Shown: positions 1 to 15,120, counted from the first letter of the stretch. The stretch is DNA of 64,000 bases from Panulirus ornatus (GCF_036320965.1 NC_092241.1:29863297-29927296); one strand, 5' to 3'. Notes: generated by a model from the sequence alone, not told the origin. A program made the numbers and translations.

Positions 1-3000
1 ATGCCAAAAATTGAAGGTAATAGTTCAGGGAATTTTTTACCTCGAAAAACTTTTTACTTTCAAAATTGAAAGATTAGATATTCAAACACTTTATACTTGA
101 AATAAACATGGAAAATGTGTCATAATGCTCTTGGTCACCTATACATACCCAGTGAATACGATGCAAAGGATCAAAAAGTATTTGAAATTGAATTCATTTA
201 ACAGCTAAATTGAATGTCATAAATACGATTAAACGATATTCTAACATCAGATTTGTATTCAGCATAATTGATAATTCTCATATTGAGTTTTTAAAGGAAA
301 TCTATATGTATAAGAAAAATGCCAAAAATTGCAGGTTTATGGTATTTTTAGCTCAAAAAACATTTTGTTTGAAAATTAATAGATAAGGTATTCAAGGAAT
401 TTTATACATGAAATACCTATGGAAAGTATATCATAACGCTCTTAGGCCACCTAAACATACCCAGTAATTACGATGCAAAGAATGAAAAAATGTTTAAAAT
501 TGAATTAATTTAACTGCTGAATTGAATGTCATAAAGACGATTAAACGATATTCTAATATCAGATTTGTATTAAGCATAGATAATAATTCTCATATTGAGT
601 TTTTAAAGGAAATGTATTTGTATGAGAAAAATGCCAAAAATTGCAGGGTATTTTTTAGCTCAAAAACTTTTTCTTTCAAAATTGATAGATAACATAGTCA
701 AACACCTCTACACTTGAAATAATCATGGAAAATATATGGTGATGCTCTCATTTACCAATACATACCCAGCAATTTTGATGCAAAGGAGCAGATATATTGT
801 AAAATTGACTTCATTTAACAGCTTAATGAATGCCATAAAGACGACTAAACGATATTTCAACACAAGATTTCTATTCCGTATGAAAAATTATTCATATGAT
901 GAGTTTTTAAAGGAAATTTCTTTTTCTGAGAAAAAAACTTTTTTTTTTTTTCAAAATTGAAAGATAAAATATCTAAACACTTGCATACTTGAAAAAAAAC
1001 ATGGAAAATATATCATAATGATATTAGTTACCTATATATACCCAGGAAATACGATGCAAAGGATGAAAAAACATTTAAAATTGAATTAATTTAACAGTGT
1101 AATTGAATGTCGTTAAGACGATTAAACGTTATTCAAACATCAGATTTGCATTCAGCTTAAAATATAATTTTCATATTCAGTTTTTAAAGAAATCTATTTG
1201 TATAAGAAAAATGGCAAAAATTACCAGTAATAGTTCAGGGATTTTTTTTGCTCAAAAACTTTTTAATCGAAAATTGATAGATTATATATTCAAACACTTC
1301 TATACTTGAAATAGTCTTGGAAAATACATGGAAATGTTCTCACTTACCAATACATGCCCACAAATTATGATGCAAAGGAGAAAAAATATTCTAAAAATTG
1401 ACTTCAGATAAAAGCTTAAATGAATGTCATAAAGACGAGTAAACGACAGTTAAAAACAAGATTTCTATTCAGTATGAAAAACAATTCTTATAATGAGCTT
1501 TTAAAGGAAATGTATTTTTCTGAGAAGAAAACCTTTTCTTTCAAAATAGAAAGATAAGATATTCAAACACTTCTATACTTGAAATAAACATGGAAAATGT
1601 ATCATAATGCTCTTGGTCACCTATACATACCCAGTGAATACGATGCAAAGGATCAAAAAGTATTTGAAATTGAATTCATTTAACAGCTAAATTGAATGTC
1701 ATAAATACGATTAAACGATATTCTAACATCAGATTTGTATTCAGCATTAATGATAATTCTCATATTGAGTTTTTAAAGGAAATCTATATCTATCAGAAAA
1801 ATGCCAAAAATTGCAGGTTTAGGGTATTTTTTAGCTCAAAAAACATTTTGTTTGAAATTAATAGATAAGGTATTCAAAGAATTTTATACATGAAATACGC
1901 ATGGAAAGTATATCATAATGCTCTTAGCCACCTAAACATACCCAGTAATTACGATGCAAAGGATGAAAAAATGTTTAAAATTGAATTAATTTAACAGCTG
2001 AATTGAATGTCATAAAGACGATTAAACGATATTCTAATATCAGATTTGTATTAAGCATAGATAATAATTCTCATATTGAGTTTTTAAAGGAAATCTATTT
2101 GTATGAGAAAAACGCCAAAAATTGCAGGTAATAGTTCAGGGTATTTTTTAGCTCAAAAAACTTTTTGTTTCAAAATTGATAGATAACATAGTCAAACACC
2201 TCTACACTTGAAATAATCATGGAAAATATATGGTGATGCTCTCACTTACCAATACATACCAAGTAATGATGATGCAAAGGAGCAGAAATATTCTAAAATT
2301 TACTTCATTTAACAGCTTAATGAATGTCATAAAGACGACTTAACGATATTTCAACACAAGATTTCTATTCAGCATGAAAAATTATTCTTATGATGAGTTT
2401 TTAAAGGAAATATTTTTCTGAGAAAATTGCCAAAAGTTGAAGGTTATATAGCTCAGGGAATTTCTTACCTCAAAAAACTTTTACTTTCAAAATTGAAAGA
2501 TAGGATATTCAAACACTTTATACTTGAAATACACATGGAAGATATATCATAATGCTCTTAGTTACCTATACATACCCAGTAAATACGATACAAAAGATCA
2601 AAAACATATAAAATTGAGTTAGTTTAACAGCGTAATTGAATGTCATAAAATCGATTAAACGTTATTCAAATATCAGATTTTTATTCAGCATAAATGATAA
2701 TTCTCTTATTGAGTTTTAAAGTAAACTTATTTGTCTAAGAAAAATGCCAAAAATTACAGGTAATAGTTCAGGGTATTTTTTAGCTCAAAAAACTTTCTGT
2801 TTGAAAATTAATAGATAAGATATTCAAACACCTCTATACTTGAAATAATCATGGAAAATATATGGTAATGCTCTCACTTACCAATACATACCCAGTAACT
2901 ATGGTGCAAAGGAACAGAAATGTTTTAGAACATACTTCATTTAACAACTTAAATAATTGTCTTAACGAGGACTAAACGATATTTCAACACAAGATTTCTG

Positions 3001-4650
3001 TTTAATATGAAAAATAGTTCTTATAATGAGTTTTAAAGGAAATCTATTTTACTGAGAAAAATACCAAAAGTTGAAGGTAATAGCTCGGGGAATATTTTTA
3101 CCTCAAAAATCTTTTTTTTTTTTTTCAAAATTGAAAGATAAGATATTCAGACACTTCTGTACTTGAAATAAACATGGAAATAATATCATAATTCTCTTAG
3201 TCACCTATACATACCCATAAATATGATGCAAAGGATCAAAAAATATTTAAAATTGAATTAATCTAACAGTTTAATTAAATGTCATAAAGACGATTAAACG
3301 ATATTCTAGCATCAGATTTGTATTCAGCATAAATGATATTTCTCATATTGAGTTTTTAAAGGAAATCTATTTGTATGAGAAAAATGCCAAAAATTGCAGG
3401 TAATAGTTCAGGGTATTTAGCTCAAAAAACTTTTTGTTTGAAAATTAATAGATAAGATATTCAAACACCTCTATACTTGAAATAATCATGGAAAATATAT
3501 AGTACTGCTCTCACTTTCCAATACATACCCAATAATAATGATACAAAAAGGAGCAGAAATATTTAAAATTGACTTCATCTAACAGCTTAAATGAATGTCA
3601 TAATGACGACTAAACGATATTTCAACAGAAAATTTCTATTCAGTATGAAAAATAATTTCTATAATGTGTTTTTAAAGCAAATCTATTTTTCTGAGAAAAA
3701 TGCCAAAAATTGAGGGTAATAGTTTAGGGAATTTTTTCACCTCAAAAAAGTTTATCTTTCAAAATTGAAAGATATGATATTGAAACACTTCTATACTTGA
3801 AATTAACATGGAAAATATATCATAATTCTCTCAGTCCCCTATACATACCCAGTAAATGCAATGGAAAGGATCAAAGAATATTTAAAATTGAATTCATTTA
3901 ACATCTTAATTGAATATCATAAAAGCGTTTAAACGATATTCTAATATCAGATTTGTATTCAGCATAAAAGATAATTCTCATATTGAGCTTTTAATGGAAA
4001 TCTATTCTTATGAGAAAAATCTCAAAAATTGCAGGGTATTTCTTAGCTCAAAAAACTTTTTGTTTGAAAATTAATAGATAAGATATTCAAACATGTATAT
4101 ACTTGAAATAATCATGGAAAATATATGGTAATGCTCTCAGTTACCGAGACACACCCAGTGAATAGGATGCAAAGAAGCAGAAAATATTTTGAAACTGACT
4201 TCATCTAACAGCTCAATTGAATGTCATAAAGACGAGTAAACGATATTCTAACATCAGATTCGTATTCAGCATAAATGATAATTCTCATAATGAGTTTTTA
4301 AAAGAAATCTATTTGTGTGAGAAAAATGCCAAGAATTATAGGTAATACAGTAGTTCAGAGTATTTTTCAGCTCAAAAAACATTTTGTTTGAAAATCAATA
4401 GATAAGATATTCAAACATCTCTATACTCTAAATAATCATGGAAAATATATGGTAAGGATCTCACTTACCAATACATACCCAGTAATCATAATGCAAAGGA
4501 GCAGAAATATCTTAAAATTGACTTCATTGAACAGCTTAAATGAATGTCATAAAGACGACTAAACGATATTTCAACACAAGATTTCTATTCAGTATGAAAA
4601 ATAATTCTTATAATGAGGTTTTAAGGAAATCTATTTGGATGGGAAAAATG
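1..4650. repeat. AT-rich satellite array, two monomer types in a higher-order pattern
   Basis: About 15 monomers of roughly 270-325 bp, recognised by a recurrent marker (taaacgatatt or close variants) near 231, 543, 847, 1124, 1441, 1713, 2024, 2341, 2657, 2974, 3295, 3612, 3931, 4238 and 4561. Type A has a TCAGATTTGTATTCAGCAT-like stretch after the marker. Type B has CAACACAAGATTTCTATTC. The order is A A B A B, A A B A B, A B A A B. Positions 61-920 match 1543-2400 almost base for base with an offset of about 1482 bp, so there is a five-monomer higher-order unit. The monomers starting at 847 and 1441 share a deletion of about 45 bp after the CTGAGAAAA motif. Short ORFs inside are chance frames. 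The left end lies outside the window. I do not recognise the family. Confidence 0.9.
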
Positions 4651-4860
4651 TCAAAAAATGTTATTATTATTATTAGTATTACTATTATTATCGTTATCAT
4701 CATTATCATTATCATCAATTATTATTATTGATATATCATTGAATATCATTAATATCGTTATTTTCATCACCATTGATGTTGTTGTTGTTGTTATCATTGT
4801 TATTATCATCATTATCATTATCATTATCATTATTGTCATTATCATTATCATCATTATCAA
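4650..4860. repeat. ATT/ATC/GTT trinucleotide block at the satellite edge
   Basis: Imperfect ATT, ATC and GTT triplets begin directly after the last satellite monomer, just past a caaaaaatg remnant. They run to the unique-looking sequence near 4860. The overlapping frames (Ile/Leu/Val on one strand, Met/Ile on the other) are low-complexity artefacts. Confidence 0.9.
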
Positions 4861-5767
4861 TTGTGCGTCGCAAGATGCTAGAAGCTATCATCGTCTTCTG
4901 CAGAGAGTGACAAGGGAAGATAGCACACTGATGGAAGAGAAGTCATCATTTACTGTTTAATGATGCTAATGTTATGAACTTACTGAGGAAAGAGGGGGAA
5001 GCTATCATCACTGTGGTCTACTCTGACTAAAGCAATGAGGATTGTCGAAGGAGGAGAGAGGCTTTCTCCTCCGGGGTTAACAGCGACTGGCTTATTTTTT
5101 CTTTTAATTAGACTGCAAGCTCTAGTTCCCTTGGCCACCTTCAGAGCTTCCGATTCACCTTTAGCTTGCAATTATTGATTGATATTTTTTTCTTATTGCT
5201 TCTACATTTGCTGTTTACCACATGCTGTGTTCTTTGATTAGAGCAACTGACTAGTGATTTGTTAAACCACTGTTGCACTGTGTTTGATAGATTTCTTGAT
5301 TGCATGCAGCAGCTAAACTGGCTTGGTTCTGTTGAGATGACTGGCCAGGTTTTATGATGCTGCATTGTTAATGTCTAACGCTTGTATTAATATCGACTGT
5401 ATAATTCTCCTTCTTAAATGTCTTGACACATAATTTCAGCAGTTAAGGAGCGCAATGAAAGGTTTATGTGTATTCATCAACATTAGATTTTATGTTAGTT
5501 CTCGGTAATGATTAAGGAAATCATTTGCTGCTTCTCAAAGTCTAATAATTTATTCCCACTTTAATAGATGCAATTCGATATTTCAAGACTTTCCAGTAAG
5601 TTTTGGAAGTGTAGTTCATCTAGTGTTAATTCCGTGTATCACACCAAACACAACTTCATAATTTCCACAGATCCGGCATCCAATCCGTTAAGGAAAGGCT
5701 GCATCCTCATGTACTGACGGACAACCCCTCTTCGAATGATCGACCTGTTTACATCTCCTGCAGGAGA

Positions 5768-5770
<3 letters not shown>
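4861..5770. other. Unassigned AT-rich spacer
   Basis: No coding frame I can support. The stretch near 4990-5065 contains the words AAGCTATCAT and GGGGTTAAC, which also occur together in the SINE-like sequence at 48115-48350. A degenerate related copy is therefore possible but unproven. Confidence 0.4.

Positions 5771-5832
<62 letters not shown>
5771..5832. repeat. (GT)n microsatellite
   Basis: Nearly pure GT dinucleotide with one TA interruption near 5813. Confidence 0.97.
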
Positions 5833-8505
<2,673 letters not shown>

Positions 8506-8824
8506 AACTCGCGGTGAAAATTCTTTTTTTGTGAAAATTCTGACGACACCAACAGAATTTTAGTTGATTTCCCCCGACGGGGAAATATGTTGATCATCTC
8601 ATCGGATATCTTTGTATCTGCCTAGGATCATCCCTGCCCGCGCCATCACTTTTACTTTGTATTTCACTGATACACTGTCGTCCTATAGATTTTTTTCGGT
8701 GAAGTTATAAGTTAAGGAGAGCATCGTGTACCTGAGAAGTGTTTTCTAACTGTCTGTTCATATATAGGTAAATAGATAAATAGATAGATGAAATAATAAG
8801 TGAATATATATACATATATGTTCA

Positions 8825-8950
8825 TTCTTTTTTATCATACTTAATCGCTGTCTCCCGCGTTAGCAAGGTAGCGCGAGGAAACAGACGAGGAATGGCCCAA
8901 CCCACCCACATACACATGTATATACATAAACGCCCACACATGCACATATA
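8825..8950 (-). mobile_element. LINE 3' end fragment (reverse strand)
   Basis: Read on the minus strand, this matches the 3' UTR of the full-length LINE at 16736-20063. It has GTTGGGCCATT, a tail of the CTGTTTCC...CTACC...CGCGGGAGACAG type and a TATGATAAA end. Only about 125 bp of the element is present, so it is a severely 5'-truncated insertion. It is followed on the left by TA-rich sequence, as at other copies. Confidence 0.75.
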
Positions 8951-9540
8951 CATTTCAACGTATACATACATATACACACAGACATATACATATACATATG
9001 CACATATTCATACTTCCTACCTTTATCCATTCTCGTCGCCACCCCGCCACACATAAAATAGCACACCCCCCCCCCCCCCCGCCGCCCCTTCGCAAACACT
9101 TCCTTTGCTTTGATTTATACACACCTCTGTCGAGTTCTCTCCCACACATCAAGACGTCTGGCGTATTCATTCTTTCTTCTAATTATTCCGTCTACACCTA
9201 TTCTTTTCTTATACTCTGCAACCAGTGAAGCCAAGGCTTCAAATTCATACGTAAGTGTTGTGGTAAGTATTAGACGAAGGCAAGTTTTCTTGAGTTATAT
9301 TTGAAGTGATTAATCAGACCAGCTACGTGTGCTTGGTCACACCTCCAATCATCTTCGAAAAGTTTACCTTGCGTATTGCTTATATATATAAGACCCCTTG
9401 TAAGGGGCTTCTGCGCTCAACACTGATGCAGCTTAAGGAGGTCTTATCTGGGCCAGGTATATCCTCTGCTCTTTCATCATAGTACTTTCAGGCCACAAGC
9501 ATCCAAGGAACTGATAAAGGCAAGGGAGTGAGCTAAGCCA
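8951..9540. other. Unassigned spacer with TA/CA-rich and poly(C) stretches
   Basis: It holds scattered (TATACA)n-like words, a poly(C) run at 9066-9080 and a small perfect palindrome (CCCCTTGTAAGGGG) near 9393. No supported coding frame. Confidence 0.45.
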
Positions 9541-9861
9541 TTATTGTTATATTGTTATCATCATCATTATCATTATTATTATCATTATCTTTATCATTCT
9601 TATTATTATCATTATTATTATTATTAGTATCATTATTATCATTACTATTATTATTATTATTATTATTATTAGTAGTAGTAGTAGTAGTAGTATCATTACT
9701 ATTATCATTACTAATTATCATTATTCCTATCATTATTATTATTAGTATTAGTATTATCATTGTTATTATTATTATCATCATTATCGTTATTATTATCATT
9801 ATTATTATTATTATTATTATCATTATTATTATTATCATTATTATTATTATTGTTATTATTA

Positions 9862-9907
<46 letters not shown>

Positions 9908-9936
9908 CATTATTATTATTACTATTATTATAATTC

Positions 9937-9988
<52 letters not shown>

Positions 9989-10060
9989 TAATTATATTGT
10001 TACTATCATTATCGTTATCATTATCATCATTATGACTCATTATCATCATTATATTACTTT
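9541..10060. repeat. Large ATT/ATC trinucleotide repeat block
   Basis: About 520 bp of imperfect ATT and ATC triplets with AGT patches at 9668-9690. The 247-codon and 125-codon frames across it are poly-Ile/Leu/Val or Ile/Asn/Asp artefacts. The composition matches the block at 4650-4860. Confidence 0.95.
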
Positions 10061-10537
10061 TATTGCGTCATTGCTGCCATCATCTCACCTCTTGCCATTA
10101 TCAATTCATTTATACAATCTTCTCGCATATTTTTGTAATATTGTTGTTACTCTGTATCTTTTTCCTTTTAATCAAATACCAAATACCAAGACCGGGATAA
10201 TCTTGACATGTTGCAAGACTACCATAAACAATGTTGGCGTGAGGGGGGGATGGGGGGGCTCGGCACGAGTGGATTCTCCCGTCAGGCTAAACTGACCTCA
10301 AGTCAGCGAAAACGAGATTCCAGCAAAGGGCGTTGTGACAGCTTATGATGAGTGTGATTTCGTACACACCTACAGAATCTCCAATGCAGTGAACAAGGGC
10401 TAAGTTAGGGAAAGAAAGTAACTAAATTAGTGTTCACCAATATTAAAAGAGATAATGTCTCGTATATAAATATATAGTGAGGCTAAATAACATCTACACA
10501 AATAAAACTGAGAAAAGATCAAAGAAAATGATTATGT

Positions 10538-10538
<1 letters not shown>
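10061..10538. other. Unassigned spacer
   Basis: Nothing recognised. It contains a short poly(G) tract near 10242-10258. Confidence 0.4.

Positions 10539-10623
<85 letters not shown>
10539..10623. repeat. (CA)n then (TA)n compound microsatellite
   Basis: About 20 bp of CA followed by about 65 bp of TA. It abuts a SINE head at 10624. Confidence 0.97.
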
Positions 10624-10626
<3 letters not shown>

Positions 10627-10715
10627 AGATATCCCTGTTGGGAGAGAGAACATCTCCCACGTATTCTATGAGTGTCGTAGAAAGCGACTAATAGGGGTGG
10701 GAGTGGGGATGTCCT
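10624..10715 (+). mobile_element. Head of the LINE-derived SINE family, truncated
   Basis: It contains ATCCCTG, CATCTCCCACGTATTC and GTGTCGTAGAAAGCGACTA, matching the first about 80 bp of the full-length LINE (16736-16815). The match stops near 10710 and the sequence switches directly into short family B. Confidence 0.7.
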
Positions 10716-10841
10716 AGCTACGTTTCTTCGCTGTTTATCAGCTGATTTATATTTCTTTTCTGTATCTCCCCTTGTGATGTGATTATTATACGAAAGTGCA
10801 CTTGGAAACTTATCGTGTTTCATTTTCCTCATGGACTCATA
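10716..10841 (+). mobile_element. Short interspersed family B copy
   Basis: It shares with 40145-40291 and the reverse of 57673-57835 the words CTAGCTACG, TTATCAGCTGA, GTGATTATTA, CGAAAGTGCACTTGG, CGTGTTTCATTTTCC and GGACTCATAGG. It ends exactly at a (TA)n array. It has no coding capacity and I do not recognise it as a named element. A stem forms between ACACGAAA-type and TATCGTGT-type words near its 3' end. Confidence 0.7.
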
Positions 10842-10989
<148 letters not shown>

Positions 10990-11009
10990 AATTTGTATAA
11001 AGCTGTTTA

Positions 11010-12057
11010 TATTCATTCGCCATTTTCCGCGTTAGTAAGGTAGCGCCAGGAGCAGAAGAAAAAATGCCACATTCGCTTACATCCATTTTCTAGTTGTCAT
11101 GCGTAATGTACCGAAACCACAGCCCCCATCAACAATCAAGCTCCGCAGGACTTTTTTTTTTTGGCTCACTGCAGCTGTTCAGTCCATTAACAACATGTCA
11201 TGCATTGTATGCCATATCGTTCGTATTCGCTCTATCCTGTGTATGGCTTTCACTCTCCTGCATGATCAGGCCACGATCACTTAAAGTGTTTTTTCACTCC
11301 ATCCTTCCTTCCATTTTCCCATCTCCTTCTACCCTCCACTTCTGACACGTATGTCCTTTTGTCAACCTTTCTTCATTCATTCATTCCAAAATTCCATAAG
11401 CACAACCTCTTCAGCACTTTCAACCAGATTTTTCTTATTACCACACCTCTCTCTCTTACCCTTTTATGACTTATTCGATCAGACAACCTTATAACACATA
11501 TCATCCACAAGCATTTCATATCTAGCGCATCCATCATCCTCCGTACATCCTCATCTATAGCCTATGCCTTACCTCCATACAAAATCAATGGGACTACTTC
11601 AAACATACCCGTTTTCCCCCTTCGTGATAACGATCTCTGTTTTCACAAATTGTTGCAATGCTCCAAGAATTTTCGCCCCCTCACCCACCTTCCTCTTTTC
11701 ACACGTTCTCCCAGAAAAATTCACCAACTTCTGCAGTTTCTCACTCGAATACTGTGTCATCAGCAAACAATAACCGACTCACCTCCTATGCCCTCTCACC
11801 CCCTCACCATCCCATCCATAAAGAAACCAGACAGCCCGAGTAAAGACATCCCATACCTCTGCCGCAGACCAGCCTTCACCCGGAACCACTCACTCTCCTC
11901 TCTTCCTAACACACGCCTTAAAACCTTGATAAAAACATATTGCTGCTTCTAGAAGCTCTCTTCCCACACCATATGTATATATTCACAAAACCTTCTGCAA
12001 GTCATCTCTAGCAACCATATCATATGCATTCTTTACATCCATAATGCCACATACAGA
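11010..12057 (-). mobile_element. Decayed LINE copy, 5'-truncated, reverse strand
   Basis: On the minus strand the order is the motif A region (MDVKNAYDMVARDDL near 12050-12005, compare MDLEKAYDRVDRDAL in the intact LINE), then YGVGRELLEA and FKACVR, then a jump to VGEGAKIL near 11680, then the C-terminal GRPN-like region. After these come a 3' UTR near 11100-11160 and a tail with GCGTTAGTAAGGTAGCG on the plus strand near 11027. Stops and frameshifts are frequent and the FADD box is lost by internal deletion. The 3' UTR shares sequence with the copy at 32416-33448 rather than with the intact LINE, so it belongs to another subfamily. Confidence 0.8.
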
Positions 12058-12915
12058 ACCATCTTTTGGGTTGGATTGGATAATACGTGGCATGGGTAAG
12101 ATGGGACCAAGTGTTGGTTCAGGTGGGCGGAGAGGAGATGAAGCCCGAGACGGGCGGGGCAGTAAGTGTTTGCTCCATATAGGGTGGGTTATGCCCAAGA
12201 TACCCGTGACAGGGGGAGCTGGAGAGTAGGGACGGACATGAGGGCTGGACGGTGGTAAGAAGTGGATGAAGTGAGAAGGAAGGGATATGGTTAGGGATGA
12301 AATAGTAGGTGAGGATGGGAAGAGGGATGTTTCAGAGTCAGTGGACAGGACATGATGGAAGTTGGCAAGGTCTGTTGGTAGAGAGAAGGAGGGAAAGACT
12401 GAGACTCGAATGAGACAGAAAAGAATATGTAAGTCGAGTGATTGACGCAAATCGGGAGAAAGAAAAAAGAGTGAGAGAGCAAACCAGTAAATTGGAGGAC
12501 TGGGAAAAGCGAGACTGGCCAAGCAAGGCGTGAAAAGAAAAGATAAGAATTACAAAGTGATTAAGGATGGAAGGCGGAAAACAACGGTGAATGTAGAGAG
12601 CGGGTGATAGTCAAGTGAGAGGAGGAATTAAAGAAGTAAAAAATTAAGGTAGAGGGAAAACTGTGCAGTTGAAGAACTCGATTGAAAGTAGTTAGCTATA
12701 GAGAGAAAGAGGACTAAATGAGATGTTGCGCCAGAAGACAAAGAAGAAAAAGAAAGAGAGAACTAAGAAAAAGAAATGAAAGATAAAAGTTAACAGGAGG
12801 AAGAAAAGAAATTGTTGGTTAAAAGAATCAATAATAACACTGATGATGAATCATGATTAGATATACATTTAGATACAGAAGATAACGAAGATGAAGATTG
12901 GATGATGATTGTGAA
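12058..12915. other. Unassigned, purine-rich spacer
   Basis: G/A-rich on the plus strand (12230-12800). The 179-codon minus frame that runs into the LINE remnant is open because of this pyrimidine-rich composition and has no recognised domain. Confidence 0.4.

Positions 12916-12955
<40 letters not shown>
12916..12955. repeat. (GAT)n microsatellite
   Basis: About 13 uninterrupted GAT triplets. The adjacent poly-Asp frame is an artefact. Confidence 0.95.
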
Positions 12956-12957
12956 TC

Positions 12958-14010
12958 GATGAACAGCTATTTAATATCATTGATGATAACATTGTAACAC
13001 TGGCTAAGATATTCATGAAAATCATAGATTTAAAAAAGAAAATTGAAATTAATTGTCATGATGGGCAGCGTATGCAGAACATGAATACGCAACCGTCGAA
13101 TACTGTCACCCATCACACTTGGTTCACTGAAGGCTGCTGGATGGTATCTCTCTCTCATACCGGAGGTGTTGAGCCCAGCAAGAAGCGCTCATAGCACAAC
13201 TACGATCACACTCGCAAAATAGAACAGCTGTTATACACAGCTTCAGAACTTTATGAGAAGAAAGACTTGTCTCGAATTCTGGATGAACGAAGGAATAGAA
13301 TTGTACACGGTTAAACAAAACGCAGGTGACAATACCTCAGGTGTAAGGTGGAGGAGAAGGCACGCAATGAATTGCGACGAGACGGAGTGACTGTAGTGTG
13401 TCAATCTGCAGCGAGTGAAAGAGGGAGATAATTCTCTATAACAGACCTACTGCCAGTGATTCGTGAAGGAGAGAATGAGTCCTATTCTAGCTATCTGGAG
13501 AGGGAAAGAGTCCCTTCAATATGCCCCATTGCAGAAGCGTAGGATACTATTTCTTTCTTCAAAGTGGAGGAGACATATTCTGAACAACAGATGGTATAGC
13601 GGGGCATCTGAGCGAGGAAAGAGACAAGGAATTTGTTTTACAGTAGAGGAGGTTAATGACACTCAAACGAGATATTGAGCCCCTGACCTGCCATCTCTGG
13701 TTTGGATAGACATGTAAAATTATAGATCCCTGAATTATTTCAAATCATTATCGAGGTCAGGACCGAGTCAGGTGGACCAGCGCCTTGATGATGTTAAAGG
13801 TTGTATTGGTTGTGGGAGACAAAAGAAGTCATTGTACTTTTTGACGAGCGCAATGTTGTTAACGGTGTTCATTATGCCGCTGGCGAAAGATGCCGTGTGG
13901 ATGTGTGATTACTATTTGTGTTTACTATTTTGGTGGTATGTGGATAGAATTTTACTTTCATGTTACCCTCGCCTCTTAAGCTTACATATATGTAGCTTGA
14001 TGAACTCTTT

Positions 14011-14015
<5 letters not shown>
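12958..14015. other. Unassigned spacer
   Basis: No recognised gene or repeat. The 200-codon frame beginning at 13772 is extended by TA and GT repeats (Tyr-Ile and Cys-Val runs). Its first about 80 codons match nothing I know. Confidence 0.4.

Positions 14016-14099
<84 letters not shown>
14016..14099. repeat. (TA)n microsatellite
   Basis: About 84 bp of pure TA, immediately left of an inverted repeat made of family B ends. Confidence 0.98.
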
Positions 14100-14101
<2 letters not shown>

Positions 14102-14179
14102 TATGAGTCCACGGGGAAAATGAAGCACTTACCTTGTTTCATTTTCCTCGTGGACTTAAAGGAATATCTTGATCACGCG

Positions 14180-14182
<3 letters not shown>
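14100..14182. repeat. Inverted repeat built from two family B ends between (TA)n arrays
   Basis: The left arm reads as family B end in reverse (CCTATGAGTCCACGGGGAA then AATGAAGCA). The right arm reads forward (GTTTCATTTTCC then TCGTGGACTTAAAGG). The two arms are nearly complementary over about 25 bp, so the segment could form a hairpin. A (TA)n array sits on each side. Confidence 0.8.
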
Positions 14183-14251
<69 letters not shown>

Positions 14252-14256
14252 TCATA

Positions 14257-14308
<52 letters not shown>
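14183..14308. repeat. (TA)n plus (GT)n compound microsatellite
   Basis: TA from about 14183 to 14245, a short CATATTCATATGC spacer, then GT to about 14308. Confidence 0.97.
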
Positions 14309-14309
<1 letters not shown>

Positions 14310-14499
14310 CTCTTTTTCTATACTTTTCGCAGAAAGTTCATTCAGAATTCAGTACGGAAAGTTTATCTTCTTGACGTTGAGGGATGAAACAGGTGAATGT
14401 GACCTGCCGTGGATAATGAAGTGGCAAGTTTTCTATTCACATGACCTTTTCGGGCAGGGAGAAATCGAGTGCACACGAGGCCACGAAGGATACTGAACC

Positions 14500-15120
14500 A
14501 TAAGGAGCACGAAAATTCCTGACATGTTCTACACAGAGCTACAGGGGACACGGAAGTAACGGGTATATTCAGAGCTCTGGAGGACAAAAAAGCTGTTGAT
14601 GTGGAAGAGGTATTGAGGACATGGAACCAGTTGGATAACATGGAGCGATAGACAGCACGAAGTCGGTTGAATATACACGGAGGTACGGTGGTCGCCAAGC
14701 CTGTGTGTAACAGACACAACAGGTGTGTGTATACAATATACGAGTGAGACCACACAGCCACTGAGCATGCACGAGGTCGCAGGACCATCGGGAAACAACA
14801 GAAGAGACGTAGCCAACATGCATATGAGGGTCATTAGAGGGCACAAGACAGCAGGTATATACGAAACTTTGGGAAATGCAAAGCCTCTGGGCGCGTGCGG
14901 TGTTACGAAGGACTGTACAGATCCGCAAAGAATACACAGGGACATAAAGCTTAAGGAGGTAGCAGGAATACTTGGATCCAGTGAGGATACCGAGGCAGTG
15001 GATGTACACAGAACGACGGGGTACACGGCTGGATACCCACCACTGCCCACCACGCATTCCATAAACAAGAAATGTTTACTATTACGTATTTTGCAATGCT
15101 TTGTCCTACATAGTTTTTGA
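14500..15120. other. Unassigned stretch open in several frames, possible degenerate minisatellite
   Basis: Overlapping frames of 233, 162 and 141 codons (minus) and 131 codons (plus) coexist here, and none has a recognisable domain. Words such as GGACATGGAACCAG, GGTATATTCAGAG, GGTATATACGAAAC and GGAATACTTGGATCC recur loosely every 30-36 bp. I therefore favour a decayed tandem repeat lacking stop codons over a gene. This is an inference from visual periodicity only. Confidence 0.35.

Noticed and set aside
9552..10295. 247-codon frame
   Set aside because: Made of Ile/Leu/Val from ATT/ATC triplets; low complexity.
12898..13194. Frame with poly-Asp stretch
   Set aside because: Encoded by (GAT)n; no domain on either side.
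13772..14374. 200-codon frame
   Set aside because: Mostly Tyr-Ile and Cys-Val runs from TA and GT arrays; the first 80 codons have no known match.
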